A stretch of DNA of 64,000 nucleotides, from NCBI RefSeq assembly GCF_050750585.1, contig NZ_JBOJLM010000009.1:101143-165142 (forward strand), written 5' to 3'. The notes under the pieces were generated by a model. It worked only from the letters and a program-made list of their open reading frames with translations, was not told the origin of the DNA and ran no database searches. Positions 8,242 to 17,616 of the stretch are shown piece by piece (the first letter of the stretch is position 1; every line of letters begins with the position of its first letter). Made by a program: the position numbers and the translations under genes. The DNA is from Salinimicrobium sp050750585 (GTDB taxonomy: Bacteria; Bacteroidota; Bacteroidia; Flavobacteriales; Flavobacteriaceae).

Positions 8242-10656
8242 ATGCAGAGTGAAACTTCCTCAAAAAGTGAAATTTCTTTTGAAGATTTTAGGGCGCAGGT
8301 GGTAAGTGATTACAAATTGGCTGTAACCAGCCGGGAATGCAGTCTCCTCGGAAGACGAGAAGTGCTTACGGGTAAAGCTAAATTTGGAATTTTTGGTGAT
8401 GGAAAGGAAGTACCACAACTAGCTTGGGCTAAGGTATTCCAAAATGGCGATTTTAGATCAGGTTACTATCGTGACCAAACCTTTATGATGGCTATTGGGG
8501 CTCTTAATATTCAGCAGTTCTTTGCAAGCCTTTACGCCACTACAAATATTGAACACGAACCCAATTCCGCAGGTAGACAAATGGGAGGGCACTTTGCCAC
8601 CCATAGTCTTGAAGAAGACGGAACCTGGAAGAATCTTACCCAACAGAAGAATTCAAGTGCAGACATCTCTCCTACTGCAGGCCAAATGCCAAGGCTTTTA
8701 GGTCTTGCGCAGGCGTCTAAAATTTACAGAAATGTGGCAGGTATTGATGCCAATAAATTTTCCAGAAACGGAAATGAAATTGCCTGGGGAACTATTGGTA
8801 ATGCAAGTACCAGCGAAGGCTTGTTTTGGGAGACCATCAATGCGGCAGGAGTACTTCAGGTACCTATGGTAATGAATGTATGGGATGATGAATACGGAAT
8901 TTCGGTACATGCGAGACATCAAACTACCAAGCAGAATATTTCGGAAGTACTTAAAGGTTTTCAACGAGACAAAGGAGAAAACAATGGGTACGAGATCTTC
9001 GCAGTAAATGGCTGGGACTATCCGGCGCTCATAGAAACATACGAGAATGCCAGTCGAATTGCACGCGAAGAACACACACCTGTACTAATCCACGTTCAGC
9101 AGCTCACCCAGCCTCAGGGGCACTCTACTTCAGGGTCTCATGAACGCTACAAGAGTGAAGCAAGGCTTCAGTGGGAACGGGAGCATGACTGTAACGTGAA
9201 GATGAGGGAATGGATGATTGCTACAAACATAGCAACAGATCAGGAACTTCAAGAAATAGAAAAAGACATAAAGAAGCAGGTCCGTGATGGAAAGAAAGCC
9301 GCCTGGGAAGCGCATATGGCTCCTGTAAAAAATAAGGTTAAAGATGTACTCCCTGTACTCCAAAGAGCAGCCGAAAGCAGCCAGAATAAAAGTTTTATTC
9401 TTCAGTTAAAGAAGGAACTTCAGGAGAACAAAGAAGCCTTGAAAAAAGATATTCTTGTTGCGTCCCGTAAGGCCTTAAGGTATATGAGAGGAGAGAGTTC
9501 TCCCGCAAAACAGGAATTAATCCAGTTTATAGACAAGTACACAGAGGAGGTACGGCCGCAATACAGCAGCCACTTACACAGCTCTTCAAAATATAATGCT
9601 CTTAATGTACAACCCGTCGCACCTTCTTATGGAGAAGATTCTAAAGAAGTAGACGGAAGGTTGGTCTTAAGAGAAAATTTTGACAGCATTTTCAATAAGT
9701 ATCCTGAAGCCCTCATCTTTGGAGAAGACACGGGAGAAATTGGAGATGTTAACCAGGGACTGGAAGGTCTTCAGGAAAAGTATGGGAAACTGCGTGTTGC
9801 CGATACGGGTATTCGTGAAGCAACAATCCTGGGACAGGGAATTGGAATGGCCATGCGAGGCTTACGCCCTATTGCCGAGATCCAGTACCTCGATTACCTG
9901 CTCTACGCACTCCAAATAATGAGTGATGACCTCGCTACCCTTCAATACAGAACGCGTGGTAAGCAAAAAGCACCGTTAATTATCAGGACACGGGGACATC
10001 GTCTGGAAGGTATCTGGCACAGTGGTTCCCCTATGGGCGGAATCTTAAATCTAATTCGTGGTATACACGTCCTGGTGCCCCGCAATATGACCAAAGCAGC
10101 TGGTTTCTACAACACCTTACTCGAGAGTGATGAGCCTGCACTCATTGTGGAATCACTTAATGGCTATCGTTTAAAGGAAAAAATGCCCGTTAATTTAGGT
10201 GAGTTCAAAACACCACTGGGCGTAGTTGAAACCATGAGGGAAGGAACAGACATTACCCTTGTTTCTTATGGTTCTACGTTAAGACTGGTAGAACAGGCAG
10301 CAAAAGAGCTACAGCAAGTGGGTATTGATGCCGAAGTTATTGACGTGCAGTCTTTGCTCCCTTTTGACCTAAATCAGGATATAGTGAAAAGTGTGGCCAA
10401 AACGAACCGTTTACTGGTTATAGACGAAGACGTACCAGGAGGAGCTTCAGCGTTTATCGTTCAAAAAGTTATGGAAGAACAAAACGCCTGGAGACATCTC
10501 GACAGCAAGCCGCAAACGCTCACTGCAAAAGATCATCGCCCTGCATATGGAACTGACGGTGATTATTTTTCAAAGCCTTCTGTAGAAGACATTTTTGAGA
10601 AGGTATATGAGATCATGAATGAAGTAGATCCTGCGCAGTTTCCACAGTTAAAGTAA
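8242..10656 (+). CDS. Fused alpha/beta 2-oxoacid dehydrogenase E1 (branched-chain type)
   Basis: 804 residues combining both E1 subunits. The alpha-like half (1 to about 370) contains the thiamine diphosphate site, and the beta-like half (about 470-804) shows transketolase features (FGEDTGEIGDVNQGLEGLQ, TGIREATILGQGIGMAMRG, GGASAFIVQK). A charged helical linker (about 370-460) joins them. Such proteins decarboxylate branched-chain 2-oxoacids or pyruvate and pass the acyl group to a lipoyl E2; no E2 or E3 lies in the window. The cofactor motif is unusual: GNASTSEG replaces GDGxxSEG (about 186), and WDDEYGIS replaces NNxYAIS (about 214). The gene is monocistronic with its own promoter and terminator. 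Confidence 0.85.
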   Translation: MQSETSSKSEISFEDFRAQVVSDYKLAVTSRECSLLGRREVLTGKAKFGIFGDGKEVPQLAWAKVFQNGDFRSGYYRDQTFMMAIGALNIQQFFASLYATTNIEHEPNSAGRQMGGHFATHSLEEDGTWKNLTQQKNSSADISPTAGQMPRLLGLAQASKIYRNVAGIDANKFSRNGNEIAWGTIGNASTSEGLFWETINAAGVLQVPMVMNVWDDEYGISVHARHQTTKQNISEVLKGFQRDKGENNGYEIFAVNGWDYPALIETYENASRIAREEHTPVLIHVQQLTQPQGHSTSGSHERYKSEARLQWEREHDCNVKMREWMIATNIATDQELQEIEKDIKKQVRDGKKAAWEAHMAPVKNKVKDVLPVLQRAAESSQNKSFILQLKKELQENKEALKKDILVASRKALRYMRGESSPAKQELIQFIDKYTEEVRPQYSSHLHSSSKYNALNVQPVAPSYGEDSKEVDGRLVLRENFDSIFNKYPEALIFGEDTGEIGDVNQGLEGLQEKYGKLRVADTGIREATILGQGIGMAMRGLRPIAEIQYLDYLLYALQIMSDDLATLQYRTRGKQKAPLIIRTRGHRLEGIWHSGSPMGGILNLIRGIHVLVPRNMTKAAGFYNTLLESDEPALIVESLNGYRLKEKMPVNLGEFKTPLGVVETMREGTDITLVSYGSTLRLVEQAAKELQQVGIDAEVIDVQSLLPFDLNQDIVKSVAKTNRLLVIDEDVPGGASAFIVQKVMEEQNAWRHLDSKPQTLTAKDHRPAYGTDGDYFSKPSVEDIFEKVYEIMNEVDPAQFPQLK

Positions 10657-10679
10657 AACATAATCATACTTAATATAAG

Positions 10680-10713
10680 AAGCCACGACTGCAATGCTCT
10701 CGTGGCTTTTTTA
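10680..10713. terminator. Bidirectional terminator between convergent genes
   Basis: AAGCCACGA pairs with TCGTGGCTT around an 11-base loop, followed by a T run on the plus strand. It sits between the E1 gene and the convergent lipoprotein gene and probably serves mainly the E1 transcript. Confidence 0.75.
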
Positions 10714-10719
10714 CATTGA

Positions 10720-11265
10720 TTACTTCCAGTTAAATTCTGAAATTTTTATTCCTCTAAAACAATCATCCTGGCAACCTGCAGGCATATATCCGCAAAGCAT
10801 CATGACCCCGTCATCATTGGTGTCAAAAAAGACTTTATTGGTCTCGTGATCAACCGTTAGATATTTGGAAAGGCAGGTTGTGTAAAGATGATCAATAGTA
10901 TATGCAGGTGCCCCTACAGCGTGACTTCCAAGTTCTTTTTTGGTGTTTTCCTCATAAGTTTCGGTAACAGTTCTCGAACCATCTTCTTCTGAAATTATAA
11001 AAGCCACATAATACCGTTTTTTAACCTTTCCTCCCTCTACTTCAATGGTAGTTTCACTCCCATACCCTGTCCAGGATTGTACGAGGATAGTATAAGTATA
11101 GGAATTTCCCTGCTCCCGTTTTAAATCTTTCCAGGCTGCTCTACTTTCCCGGAAGTCATATCCATGTTCGCCCTCTACATCAAGTCTACTCTGCATAGTA
11201 TTTACGCTGCAGGAATCCAGTACAAAGGTGACCGATAGTACAAAAATCAAGTATAGCTTTTTCAT
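10720..11265 (-). CDS. Hypothetical lipoprotein
   Basis: 181 residues from the ATG at 11263-11265; a TTG two codons upstream (11269-11271) is less likely. The N-terminus MKKLYLIFVLSVTFVLDSCS is a lipoprotein signal with the probable lipidated Cys in LDSC. The mature part is mostly hydrophilic and beta-rich, with several C-terminal cysteines (CGYMPAGCQDDC) that could form disulfides in the periplasm. I do not recognise a family. The gene is convergent with the E1 gene and appears to be monocistronic. Confidence 0.7.
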   Translation of the reverse strand: MKKLYLIFVLSVTFVLDSCSVNTMQSRLDVEGEHGYDFRESRAAWKDLKREQGNSYTYTILVQSWTGYGSETTIEVEGGKVKKRYYVAFIISEEDGSRTVTETYEENTKKELGSHAVGAPAYTIDHLYTTCLSKYLTVDHETNKVFFDTNDDGVMMLCGYMPAGCQDDCFRGIKISEFNWK

Positions 11266-11429
11266 AGGCAAAAGTTTTACCTGAAAGTTAAATCATACCA
11301 ACCAGAAAATACAAATATTTAAACAATTAATTTTCAACTCATTACAACGACAAATAACTGAGAAAATGATAATTTTTTGATATCCAGCACTTTGGAAATT
11401 GAATACTTAAAAAAGAAATTCAGAAAATT

Positions 11430-12941
11430 TTACATCCAGGCTTTTTCGGTCACCTCGATCTTGTAAATCAAACAGTTAAGAATAGGCTGCACCTCCTCCA
11501 TTTTCACCATGGGAAAATCAACATCTCCACCTGCAGAATGGAAGGTAAGGTTTACCAAACCTCTTTTTTTATACCATAAAGGTTGTGAAACTGAAACTGC
11601 CTGCAACCTAAAAACTTCAAGGTATTCTTCCTTCTGCACCCATACTCCCGAATATCTTATTAAAAACTCTTCTGAAATTCCCAGCTGTAGCCTTCTAAAG
11701 TAGTAGAAGTTATAAATACAAAGGAGCACAACATATGCTGAAGCTATACCCACAACCCAGCTAAGCATAACAAGTTGGGCATAAAAAAATAAAAAAACTG
11801 ATAGAATGACTAAAGGAATTAATCCCCGGGAGATCCTTCTAATCAATAAATATTTACTCGGTTTAACTCTAAAATTTTCCCGTATTTCAAACTGGTAAAA
11901 ATAATCTTTGACCTGCTGCACCACTTTAGGCGGTAAACCGGCGATTTTCACCTGATTCTTTTCAAGATCATTCTCACTACTGGCAAGAGAGATTTTTACC
12001 TGAAACAGATCCATTTTCTTCTGAATAGGATTTGTGAGCACTTGCAGCAATTGGATTCTGCTGGCCTTTAAATTAACCTTTGTATTGTTACGCAGCCCCA
12101 TTTCAACCTGTAGGGTGTCCTTATACTTCTGCAAATGAAGTCCAAAATATTTTACAACTGTCTCCCCCACCGTTAACAGCATCCCCACCAGCAATAGAAA
12201 AATAATGAAGAGGTATTTACCCTGAGAAAAATACACCTGCGGTTCCTGAAGCTGTGCCGCAAGTTCATCGTTAAACATGAATTGCTCCCTTAGGGTAAAA
12301 TAAAAAGCCACAATAATACCAACTCCACGAAGATAGTTGGAGGTAAGCCCTAATTTTACAAGCGTCCATAATTGAACCTTATGTTCCCATTGAGGTACAG
12401 CCTTTGCTGTAGTTGCAGGTATTTTTTCAGGATCTTCTTCAACTTCTGCGGAAGTTTCAGTACGTTCCTCTTCGGCACGTGCCATGAGTTTTTCGGCCAG
12501 GAGATTAGCCTTCTCTTCAGATAGTGCTTTAATCTCGACCTCCTTGTCCTGGCTCCCTGCTGTTTCTACAACCACACTGTACACGCCAATGATGCGTTGC
12601 AGAATATTCCTTCGGAAATTTACCTGCTGAATCTTCTCAAAGGGAATATTAATAACGTCAGATGAAAAAACCCCTTTTTGAAGCACAAACTCCTGATTCT
12701 TCTCGTCAAGATGAAACTTAAAATTCAGGAAATAAAGGATGCTGTAGCCAAGACTTAGCAATAATACCAGCATAAGTGCCGCGCCGGCAAAAAACAGCAT
12801 TCGCTGATCTACTTCTTTAAAAGCAAAGTAAAAAACCACCACCCATAAGTTTCTCCCTATATGATAAAGAGAGGTCGCAAAGATCAATACCAGCCCCACG
12901 CCAGATTGCCGTTGTGGCTCCGAAAAATTATAATCAGGCAT
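11430..12941 (-). CDS. PH-domain membrane protein, YdbT type (DUF304 repeats)
   Basis: 503 residues with several paired hydrophobic segments (about 14-35 and 48-72; 203-220 and 238-262; 365-410), each followed by a bacterial PH (bPH2/DUF304) module of the type FVLQKGVFSSDVINIPFEKIQQV (motif split here: F then EKIQQVNFRR). This is the architecture of Bacillus YdbT, a membrane protein of uncertain function. It overlaps the upstream YdbS-like gene by 8 bases, so the two are translationally coupled. An acidic linker (about 160-180) separates the first two modules. The chain menB-ydbS-ydbT forms one minus-strand operon. Confidence 0.8.
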   Translation of the reverse strand: MPDYNFSEPQRQSGVGLVLIFATSLYHIGRNLWVVVFYFAFKEVDQRMLFFAGAALMLVLLLSLGYSILYFLNFKFHLDEKNQEFVLQKGVFSSDVINIPFEKIQQVNFRRNILQRIIGVYSVVVETAGSQDKEVEIKALSEEKANLLAEKLMARAEEERTETSAEVEEDPEKIPATTAKAVPQWEHKVQLWTLVKLGLTSNYLRGVGIIVAFYFTLREQFMFNDELAAQLQEPQVYFSQGKYLFIIFLLLVGMLLTVGETVVKYFGLHLQKYKDTLQVEMGLRNNTKVNLKASRIQLLQVLTNPIQKKMDLFQVKISLASSENDLEKNQVKIAGLPPKVVQQVKDYFYQFEIRENFRVKPSKYLLIRRISRGLIPLVILSVFLFFYAQLVMLSWVVGIASAYVVLLCIYNFYYFRRLQLGISEEFLIRYSGVWVQKEEYLEVFRLQAVSVSQPLWYKKRGLVNLTFHSAGGDVDFPMVKMEEVQPILNCLIYKIEVTEKAWM

Positions 12942-13467
12942 GGTTATAAATTCTTCCTGAAATTTCCTCTTTTAGAGAGGTAGCTGTTTCAGGTTTTATT
13001 CCGGGAACACTCACATCGCTACCCGATCCTCCGGCGGTGAATACTTTTAAAGAAGAAATATTCAGAATCTTATCAAGAAAAGACCGCTCTACAGTCACAT
13101 GCTGAATTCTATTAAAAGGAACAACTGTGGTTTTTTCAAACAAAAAGCCGCGTTTAAAAATTATATCCTGTTCCCGCAAGGCATAACCGCTCTTCTTAAC
13201 ATACATCACGTTGTTAAAAATAGACCATCCAAAAAGCAGAACCAGCAGGATTGCGGCCCAGAAAAGATAAGTGTGAAATTGAGCAGATAAAAAAGTATAC
13301 CCCAGGAACAATCCCACAGCAAAGAACATAAAGGATATGCTGGTACCCACCTGCAACTTCACAAGATATTTTTTTGAAATGGGATGCAGCTTCACTTCCT
13401 CAACTCTGGGAAGGGAAGCTACTTCCAACTCAAAATTTGAAAATTCTGAAGAGGCTACGGGATCCAT
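12934..13467 (-). CDS. PH-domain membrane protein, YdbS type
   Basis: 177 residues: a soluble N-terminus (1-45), two transmembrane segments (about 48-90), then one bPH2/DUF304 module with the typical LREQDIIFKRG and TTVVPFNRIQHVTVERS motifs. In other bacteria YdbS and YdbT are encoded as a pair, as here, and presumably work together in the membrane; their biochemical role is not established. The start overlaps the 3' end of menB by 13 bases and the 3' end overlaps the YdbT-like gene by 8 bases. Confidence 0.8.
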   Translation of the reverse strand: MDPVASSEFSNFELEVASLPRVEEVKLHPISKKYLVKLQVGTSISFMFFAVGLFLGYTFLSAQFHTYLFWAAILLVLLFGWSIFNNVMYVKKSGYALREQDIIFKRGFLFEKTTVVPFNRIQHVTVERSFLDKILNISSLKVFTAGGSGSDVSVPGIKPETATSLKEEISGRIYNHA

Positions 13468-14294
13468 TTCTTATCAAAATTAGGTTTTCTTTTTTCCAGA
13501 AAAGCGTTTCTACCTTCCTTGGCCTCATCGGTCATATAAGCAAGGCGGGTAGCTTCTCCGGCAAACACCTGCTGCCCTACCATTCCATCATCTGTTAGGT
13601 TCATGGCAAACTTCAGCATTTTAATTGAAGTAGGTGATTTTGCAAGTATCTCCTGTGCCCACTCATAAGCTGTATCTTCCAGCTCTGCATGCGGAATTAC
13701 TGCATTCACCATTCCCATTTCAAAAGCCTCCTGTGCCGAATAATTCCTTCCTAAAAAGAAGATTTCGCGTGCCTTCTTTTGTCCAACCATTTTGGCAAGG
13801 TAAGCCGATCCATATCCGCCATCAAAACTTGTAACATCTGCATCGGTTTGCTTAAAGATCGCGTGCTCCTTACTTGCAAGGGTAAGATCACAAACTACGT
13901 GCAGGCTATGTCCTCCTCCAACGGCCCAACCCGGCACAACTGCAATCACAGCCTTTGGCATAAACCGAATTAACCTTTGTACTTCCAGTATATTAAGCCG
14001 GTGCATTCCATCTTCTCCCACGTAGCCCTGGTGACCACGGGCTTTTTGATCTCCCCCGCTGCAAAAGCTGTAAACGCCATCTTTAGGGGAAGGCCCTTCC
14101 GCAGAAAGCAGCACCACTCCTATTGAAGTATCTTCCTGGGCATCATAAAAAGCATCATAGAGTTCACTGGTAGTTTTTGGACGAAAGGCATTGCGAACCT
14201 CGGGGCGGTTAAAGGCAATACGTGCCACGCCGTTGCACTTTTGGTAGGTGATATCTTCGTATTCCTTTGCTGTTTTATAATCTGGTTTGGTCAT
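13455..14294 (-). CDS. menB: 1,4-dihydroxy-2-naphthoyl-CoA synthase
   Basis: 279 residues of the crotonase fold, the usual MenB length. It closes the second ring of the naphthoquinone by converting o-succinylbenzoyl-CoA to DHNA-CoA in menaquinone synthesis. Seen motifs: RPEVRNAFRPKTTSEL near the N-terminus, oxyanion-hole segments FCSGGDQKARG and GWAVGGGHSLHVVCDL, the loop TDADVTSFDGGYGSAYLAK typical of MenB, and the C-terminal FLEKRKPNFDKK. It heads an operon with the two PH-domain genes. menD and menF lie about 1.5 kb and 3.3 kb away on the same strand. Confidence 0.95.
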   Translation of the reverse strand: MTKPDYKTAKEYEDITYQKCNGVARIAFNRPEVRNAFRPKTTSELYDAFYDAQEDTSIGVVLLSAEGPSPKDGVYSFCSGGDQKARGHQGYVGEDGMHRLNILEVQRLIRFMPKAVIAVVPGWAVGGGHSLHVVCDLTLASKEHAIFKQTDADVTSFDGGYGSAYLAKMVGQKKAREIFFLGRNYSAQEAFEMGMVNAVIPHAELEDTAYEWAQEILAKSPTSIKMLKFAMNLTDDGMVGQQVFAGEATRLAYMTDEAKEGRNAFLEKRKPNFDKKWIP

Positions 14295-14311
14295 AGTGAT
14301 CTAATTTTACT

Positions 14312-14319
14312 CAAAAATA
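14312..14319 (-). promoter_or_regulatory. -7 box upstream of menB
   Basis: On the minus strand TATTTTTG matches TAnnTTTG, 17 bases upstream of the menB ATG. No good -33 TTG is visible at the expected distance. Confidence 0.4.
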
Positions 14320-14429
14320 AGGCTTTTATATTTTCCTTAGGGAATAAAACCTGCCGCAAGAAAAGCTTTATCTTTCGGAACAATGAAAAATTTGTACGAT
14401 TTTTGCTTCCTTAGTATCAAATAGGTAAC

Positions 14430-14963
14430 ATGAATAAAATCCTAACCCTTCTTGCTTTGATTATTTTTGGTGTAAGTGGCTATTCCCAGGAATTGAATTC
14501 TTCAGGTACTAATCCTTTTCCCGAATTTGATCAGGCTAATTTCCCTGCACTGGAAGAAGTATTTATCCGCTATACAAGAATACAGCCAGGGCTTTCTGTT
14601 CCTGTAAACCATTTCCCTGAGAATCAATTTTCATTAAAGGAAATCAGTTTTGATAAAAAAGTACAGAAGAGACAGGTGAACCTTATCTCGATGATGGAAA
14701 AAGAACGCTATGCCAAAGAAGCGGCTTTAGTTGAAATGGAATCCCCGGCACCTACCATAGGCAAAGGCGAAAAGGCCCTTATAGAAGTCACCAATGACAT
14801 CAGGATACACGACCGAAGTTCTAATTATGATATTTTTACCGGACAAAAGAAAATCCCGGCTTATGAAGAAATGCGGTCGCCAATTTTGCAAAGCCCTTAC
14901 CGATCCCGTTCAGGCGTAAGAGCTTATGTCTCTCCTTATTATGACTCTCCTTTTTTAAGGTAG
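14430..14963 (+). CDS. Hypothetical exported protein
   Basis: 177 residues with a signal peptide (MNKILTLLALIIFGVSGYSQ). The mature protein is hydrophilic, Pro/Glu-rich and without cysteines. The C-terminal end is Ser/Tyr/Pro-rich (SPYRSRSGVRAYVSPYYDSP). I recognise no domain. It is the only plus-strand gene between menB and the CvfB-like gene, and its last 25 bases overlap the 3' end of the latter in antisense. The consistent signal peptide makes it a real gene rather than a shadow. Confidence 0.65.
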   Translation: MNKILTLLALIIFGVSGYSQELNSSGTNPFPEFDQANFPALEEVFIRYTRIQPGLSVPVNHFPENQFSLKEISFDKKVQKRQVNLISMMEKERYAKEAALVEMESPAPTIGKGEKALIEVTNDIRIHDRSSNYDIFTGQKKIPAYEEMRSPILQSPYRSRSGVRAYVSPYYDSPFLR

Positions 14964-15781
14964 ATCCCGTTGTCTTTAATATCAACCTTCCTTTGCTTGT
15001 AAAGATTACCAAGGGCGCGTTTAAAGCTTTTTTTGCTCATTTGCACCTCTTTTTCAATCTCTGTGGGCGAAGATTTGTCGGTCAATGCTAAAAAACCACC
15101 TTTTATTTCAATAAGGTTTAGCAGTTCCTGCGCATTAGGTTCAATACTGCGGTAGCCGGGACGCTGCAAAGTAATATCTATCTTTCCGTCTGGTCGTGTC
15201 TTCTTCACATATCCATTAAGCCTGTCGCCAACGTGCAATTTCTGAAAAACTTCATCCTTGTACAGCAAACCCTTGTGGATCTCGTTCACAATCACATTCC
15301 ATCCCATTTCAGTAGGGTTAGCGATAATGAGCTCCACCTCTTCAAAAGGTGTTATCGTGAGTTCCGAATTGTCTAAAAAGGCATCCAGTTTACTCGACCC
15401 AGCCAACCTTTCGGTAAGCTCATCAAGATAGCAGAAAATGAGATAGCGCTCACCCTGCCGCATTTTAACTGCCTGTTCTTTAAAAGGCACAAAAAGATGT
15501 TTTTCGAGGCCCCAATCCATAAAAGCTCCAATCTCGCTCACCTCCACACATTTCAAAAACCCGAATTCATCGAGCTTCACAAAAGGCTTAAGTGTTGTTG
15601 CCACCGGTCTTTCTTCATGATCCAGATAGACAAAAACGGTGATTTCATCTCCTATTTCAAAAGTTTCAGGTTTGTACTTATTAGGCAACAGTACCTCGTT
15701 CCCTTCATCATCCTTTAAAAAAAGGCCAGGTTCTGTATCGCGATCTATCTTAAGGGTGTGGTATTCTCCAATGGCAAGCAT
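14939..15781 (-). CDS. S1-like RNA-binding protein, CvfB family
   Basis: 280 residues. The layout follows CvfB/YitL: three S1-type OB folds (about 1-70, 70-140, 145-215; for example KLHVGDRLNGYVKKTRPDGKID) and a C-terminal winged helix (about 220-280, IEKEVQMSKKSFKRALGNLY). In Staphylococcus CvfB affects virulence gene expression through RNA binding; the role here is unknown. It lies just downstream of menD (37-base gap, same strand), so it may be the last gene of the menF-menD transcript. The 3' end overlaps the convergent exported-protein gene by 25 bases. Confidence 0.85.
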   Translation of the reverse strand: MLAIGEYHTLKIDRDTEPGLFLKDDEGNEVLLPNKYKPETFEIGDEITVFVYLDHEERPVATTLKPFVKLDEFGFLKCVEVSEIGAFMDWGLEKHLFVPFKEQAVKMRQGERYLIFCYLDELTERLAGSSKLDAFLDNSELTITPFEEVELIIANPTEMGWNVIVNEIHKGLLYKDEVFQKLHVGDRLNGYVKKTRPDGKIDITLQRPGYRSIEPNAQELLNLIEIKGGFLALTDKSSPTEIEKEVQMSKKSFKRALGNLYKQRKVDIKDNGIYLKKGES

Positions 15782-15817
15782 AAAATAATTTTTGGCAAAG
15801 TTACTTATAATAAACGG

Positions 15818-17548
15818 CTATTTCACGAAGCTAAAATATTCCAGCAACACTTCGTCATTCACCTTTCGTGGTGTAAAAATTTCCAGGACCTTCGGCTGGT
15901 CTGAGGTGTCAAAAAAGGCATTTAAGCGCTCCTTTATTTCTTCGGAAGTTTGGGCTTTTGAATATTCAAATCCGTAGAGATCACAAATAGGTTTCGCATT
16001 GAGATGATGAACGGTTTCAAAATATTTTTCGAAGGTCTCAGTATTCTTATCTCCCGGAAGTATCCTGAAGATCCCGCCTCCGCCGTTATTTAAGATGATT
16101 ATCCTAAAGTTCTTCGGAATATAATTGTTCCACAGCGCATTGCTGTCATAAAAAAAGCTGAGATCTCCTGTGATCATCAAAACCGGTGCTTCTGAAACTA
16201 TTGCAGCTCCCACCGCAGTTGAAGTACTGCCGTCAATCCCGCTGGTTCCGCGGTTACAGTATATTTTTAAGCTCTCTTTCCACCTGAAGAGCTGTGCATA
16301 CCTGATTGTAGAGCTATTTGCCAGCTGTACAATGTTATTTTCGGGCACTGCAGGGCAAATAAGCTGCATGGCCTTTAGATCAGAATATGGGATCCTGCCC
16401 ATATAATCTTCATGTTTTACCTTTCTTCTGCTTCGAACCTCCTGCCAGTATTCGGCATAATTGCTTTCAGAAATTTTTGTGAGCGGAAAAAACTGATTAA
16501 AAAATGAATTTACTGAAGTCTCGAAATGCTTATTCAGGCAAAAGAAGGTGTTATATGCCTTTTTTGGATCTACATGCCAGTGATGTTTCGGCTGATAGTT
16601 CCGCAGAAAAGCTTTGATCTTTTTTGACACGATCATTCCGCCGAAAGTGAGCAGGATTTCAGGTTGCAGGTTGTCAAAGAGCTGTTCCCTGTCTTCATCT
16701 TTTTCAATGGGACCAATAATGGTATCAATGCGCGTGAAGAATTTCTCCTGCTGCACGTTTGAAGTTGTTTCAGTAAATACAATTACTGAAGGATCATTTG
16801 CCAGCTCATCGAGAAATTTCTGATCTACTAAATTTGGGGAAGACACTCCAACAATGACCATCTTTCTCGCTGCCTTATTCCAAAGATCGGCATAAGCCAG
16901 CAACTGGTTTTGGGAGTAAGTTCTTTCAATGATCTCCGGTAGAATTTGGATTGGATTCACCTCTACGTCTTCTACCGTCTCATAAAGCGGCTCATAAAAC
17001 GGAACGTTGATATGCACCGGACCCTTTTCTTCTATAGCTTTATTCAGTGCCAGGTTGATCTCCCGCTCGTTGTGCTTCCGACTCTCAAATTGCTTCTGCT
17101 GAAGTTTCTTATCCTTCGCCTCATTTTCCAACACTAATTCTGAATATAAATTAGCCGAATATAAGATATGGTTCTCAAAAACGTTCTTTTGTCGAATTGT
17201 TTGTCCGTCGCCAATATCAATGCGCTCTACAGGCCTGTCGGCAGAGATCACCACCAACGGAATGTCGCTGTAAAAGGCTTCAGCTACCGCCGGATAATAA
17301 TTTAGCAAAGCCGAACCCGATGTGCAAACCACAGCAACAGGTTTTTGCAGCTGCTGGGCCATGCCAACAGCTACAAAAGCAGCACAGCGCTCATCTACAA
17401 CGCTATAAGTATTTATGTTTGGGTGATGGGCAAAGCCCGTGGTAAGCGGGGCATTTCGGGAGCCGGGAGAGACCACCACATGATGGATTCCTTTGGCTTC
17501 GCAGAGTGCAACTATAGATCTTGCAACCGGTATTTTTGGATGTTTCAT
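15818..17548 (-). CDS. menD: SEPHCHC synthase (menaquinone biosynthesis)
   Basis: 576 residues, thiamine-diphosphate enzyme that joins isochorismate with 2-oxoglutarate-derived succinyl semialdehyde. The N-terminal substrate and cofactor loop VVSPGSRNAPL is present, as are TSGSALLNYYPAVAEAFYSDIPL, the C-terminal RGTSGIDGSTSTAVGAA, and the Mg/ThDP segment ITGDLSFFYDSNALWNN with ILNNGGGGIFRILPG. These are diagnostic of MenD. It follows menF on the same strand; the 68-base gap holds a 40-bp palindromic repeat. Confidence 0.95.
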   Translation of the reverse strand: MKHPKIPVARSIVALCEAKGIHHVVVSPGSRNAPLTTGFAHHPNINTYSVVDERCAAFVAVGMAQQLQKPVAVVCTSGSALLNYYPAVAEAFYSDIPLVVISADRPVERIDIGDGQTIRQKNVFENHILYSANLYSELVLENEAKDKKLQQKQFESRKHNEREINLALNKAIEEKGPVHINVPFYEPLYETVEDVEVNPIQILPEIIERTYSQNQLLAYADLWNKAARKMVIVGVSSPNLVDQKFLDELANDPSVIVFTETTSNVQQEKFFTRIDTIIGPIEKDEDREQLFDNLQPEILLTFGGMIVSKKIKAFLRNYQPKHHWHVDPKKAYNTFFCLNKHFETSVNSFFNQFFPLTKISESNYAEYWQEVRSRRKVKHEDYMGRIPYSDLKAMQLICPAVPENNIVQLANSSTIRYAQLFRWKESLKIYCNRGTSGIDGSTSTAVGAAIVSEAPVLMITGDLSFFYDSNALWNNYIPKNFRIIILNNGGGGIFRILPGDKNTETFEKYFETVHHLNAKPICDLYGFEYSKAQTSEEIKERLNAFFDTSDQPKVLEIFTPRKVNDEVLLEYFSFVK

Positions 17549-17561
17549 TACTAATTTTTGG

Positions 17562-17601
17562 AGACCTCACAGTCCCGATAGCTATCGGGGCTGTGAGGTC
17601 T
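17562..17601. repeat. 40-bp palindrome of the GACCTCACAG family (copy A)
   Basis: AGACCTCACAGTCCCGATAG is followed directly by its reverse complement with one G/T-type mismatch. It lies in the menF-menD gap. The outer arm matches three palindromes in the arginine operon at 43957-43987, 46901-46939 and 48902-48934. Confidence 0.8.
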
Positions 17602-17616
17602 GATCAATACTTTCTT

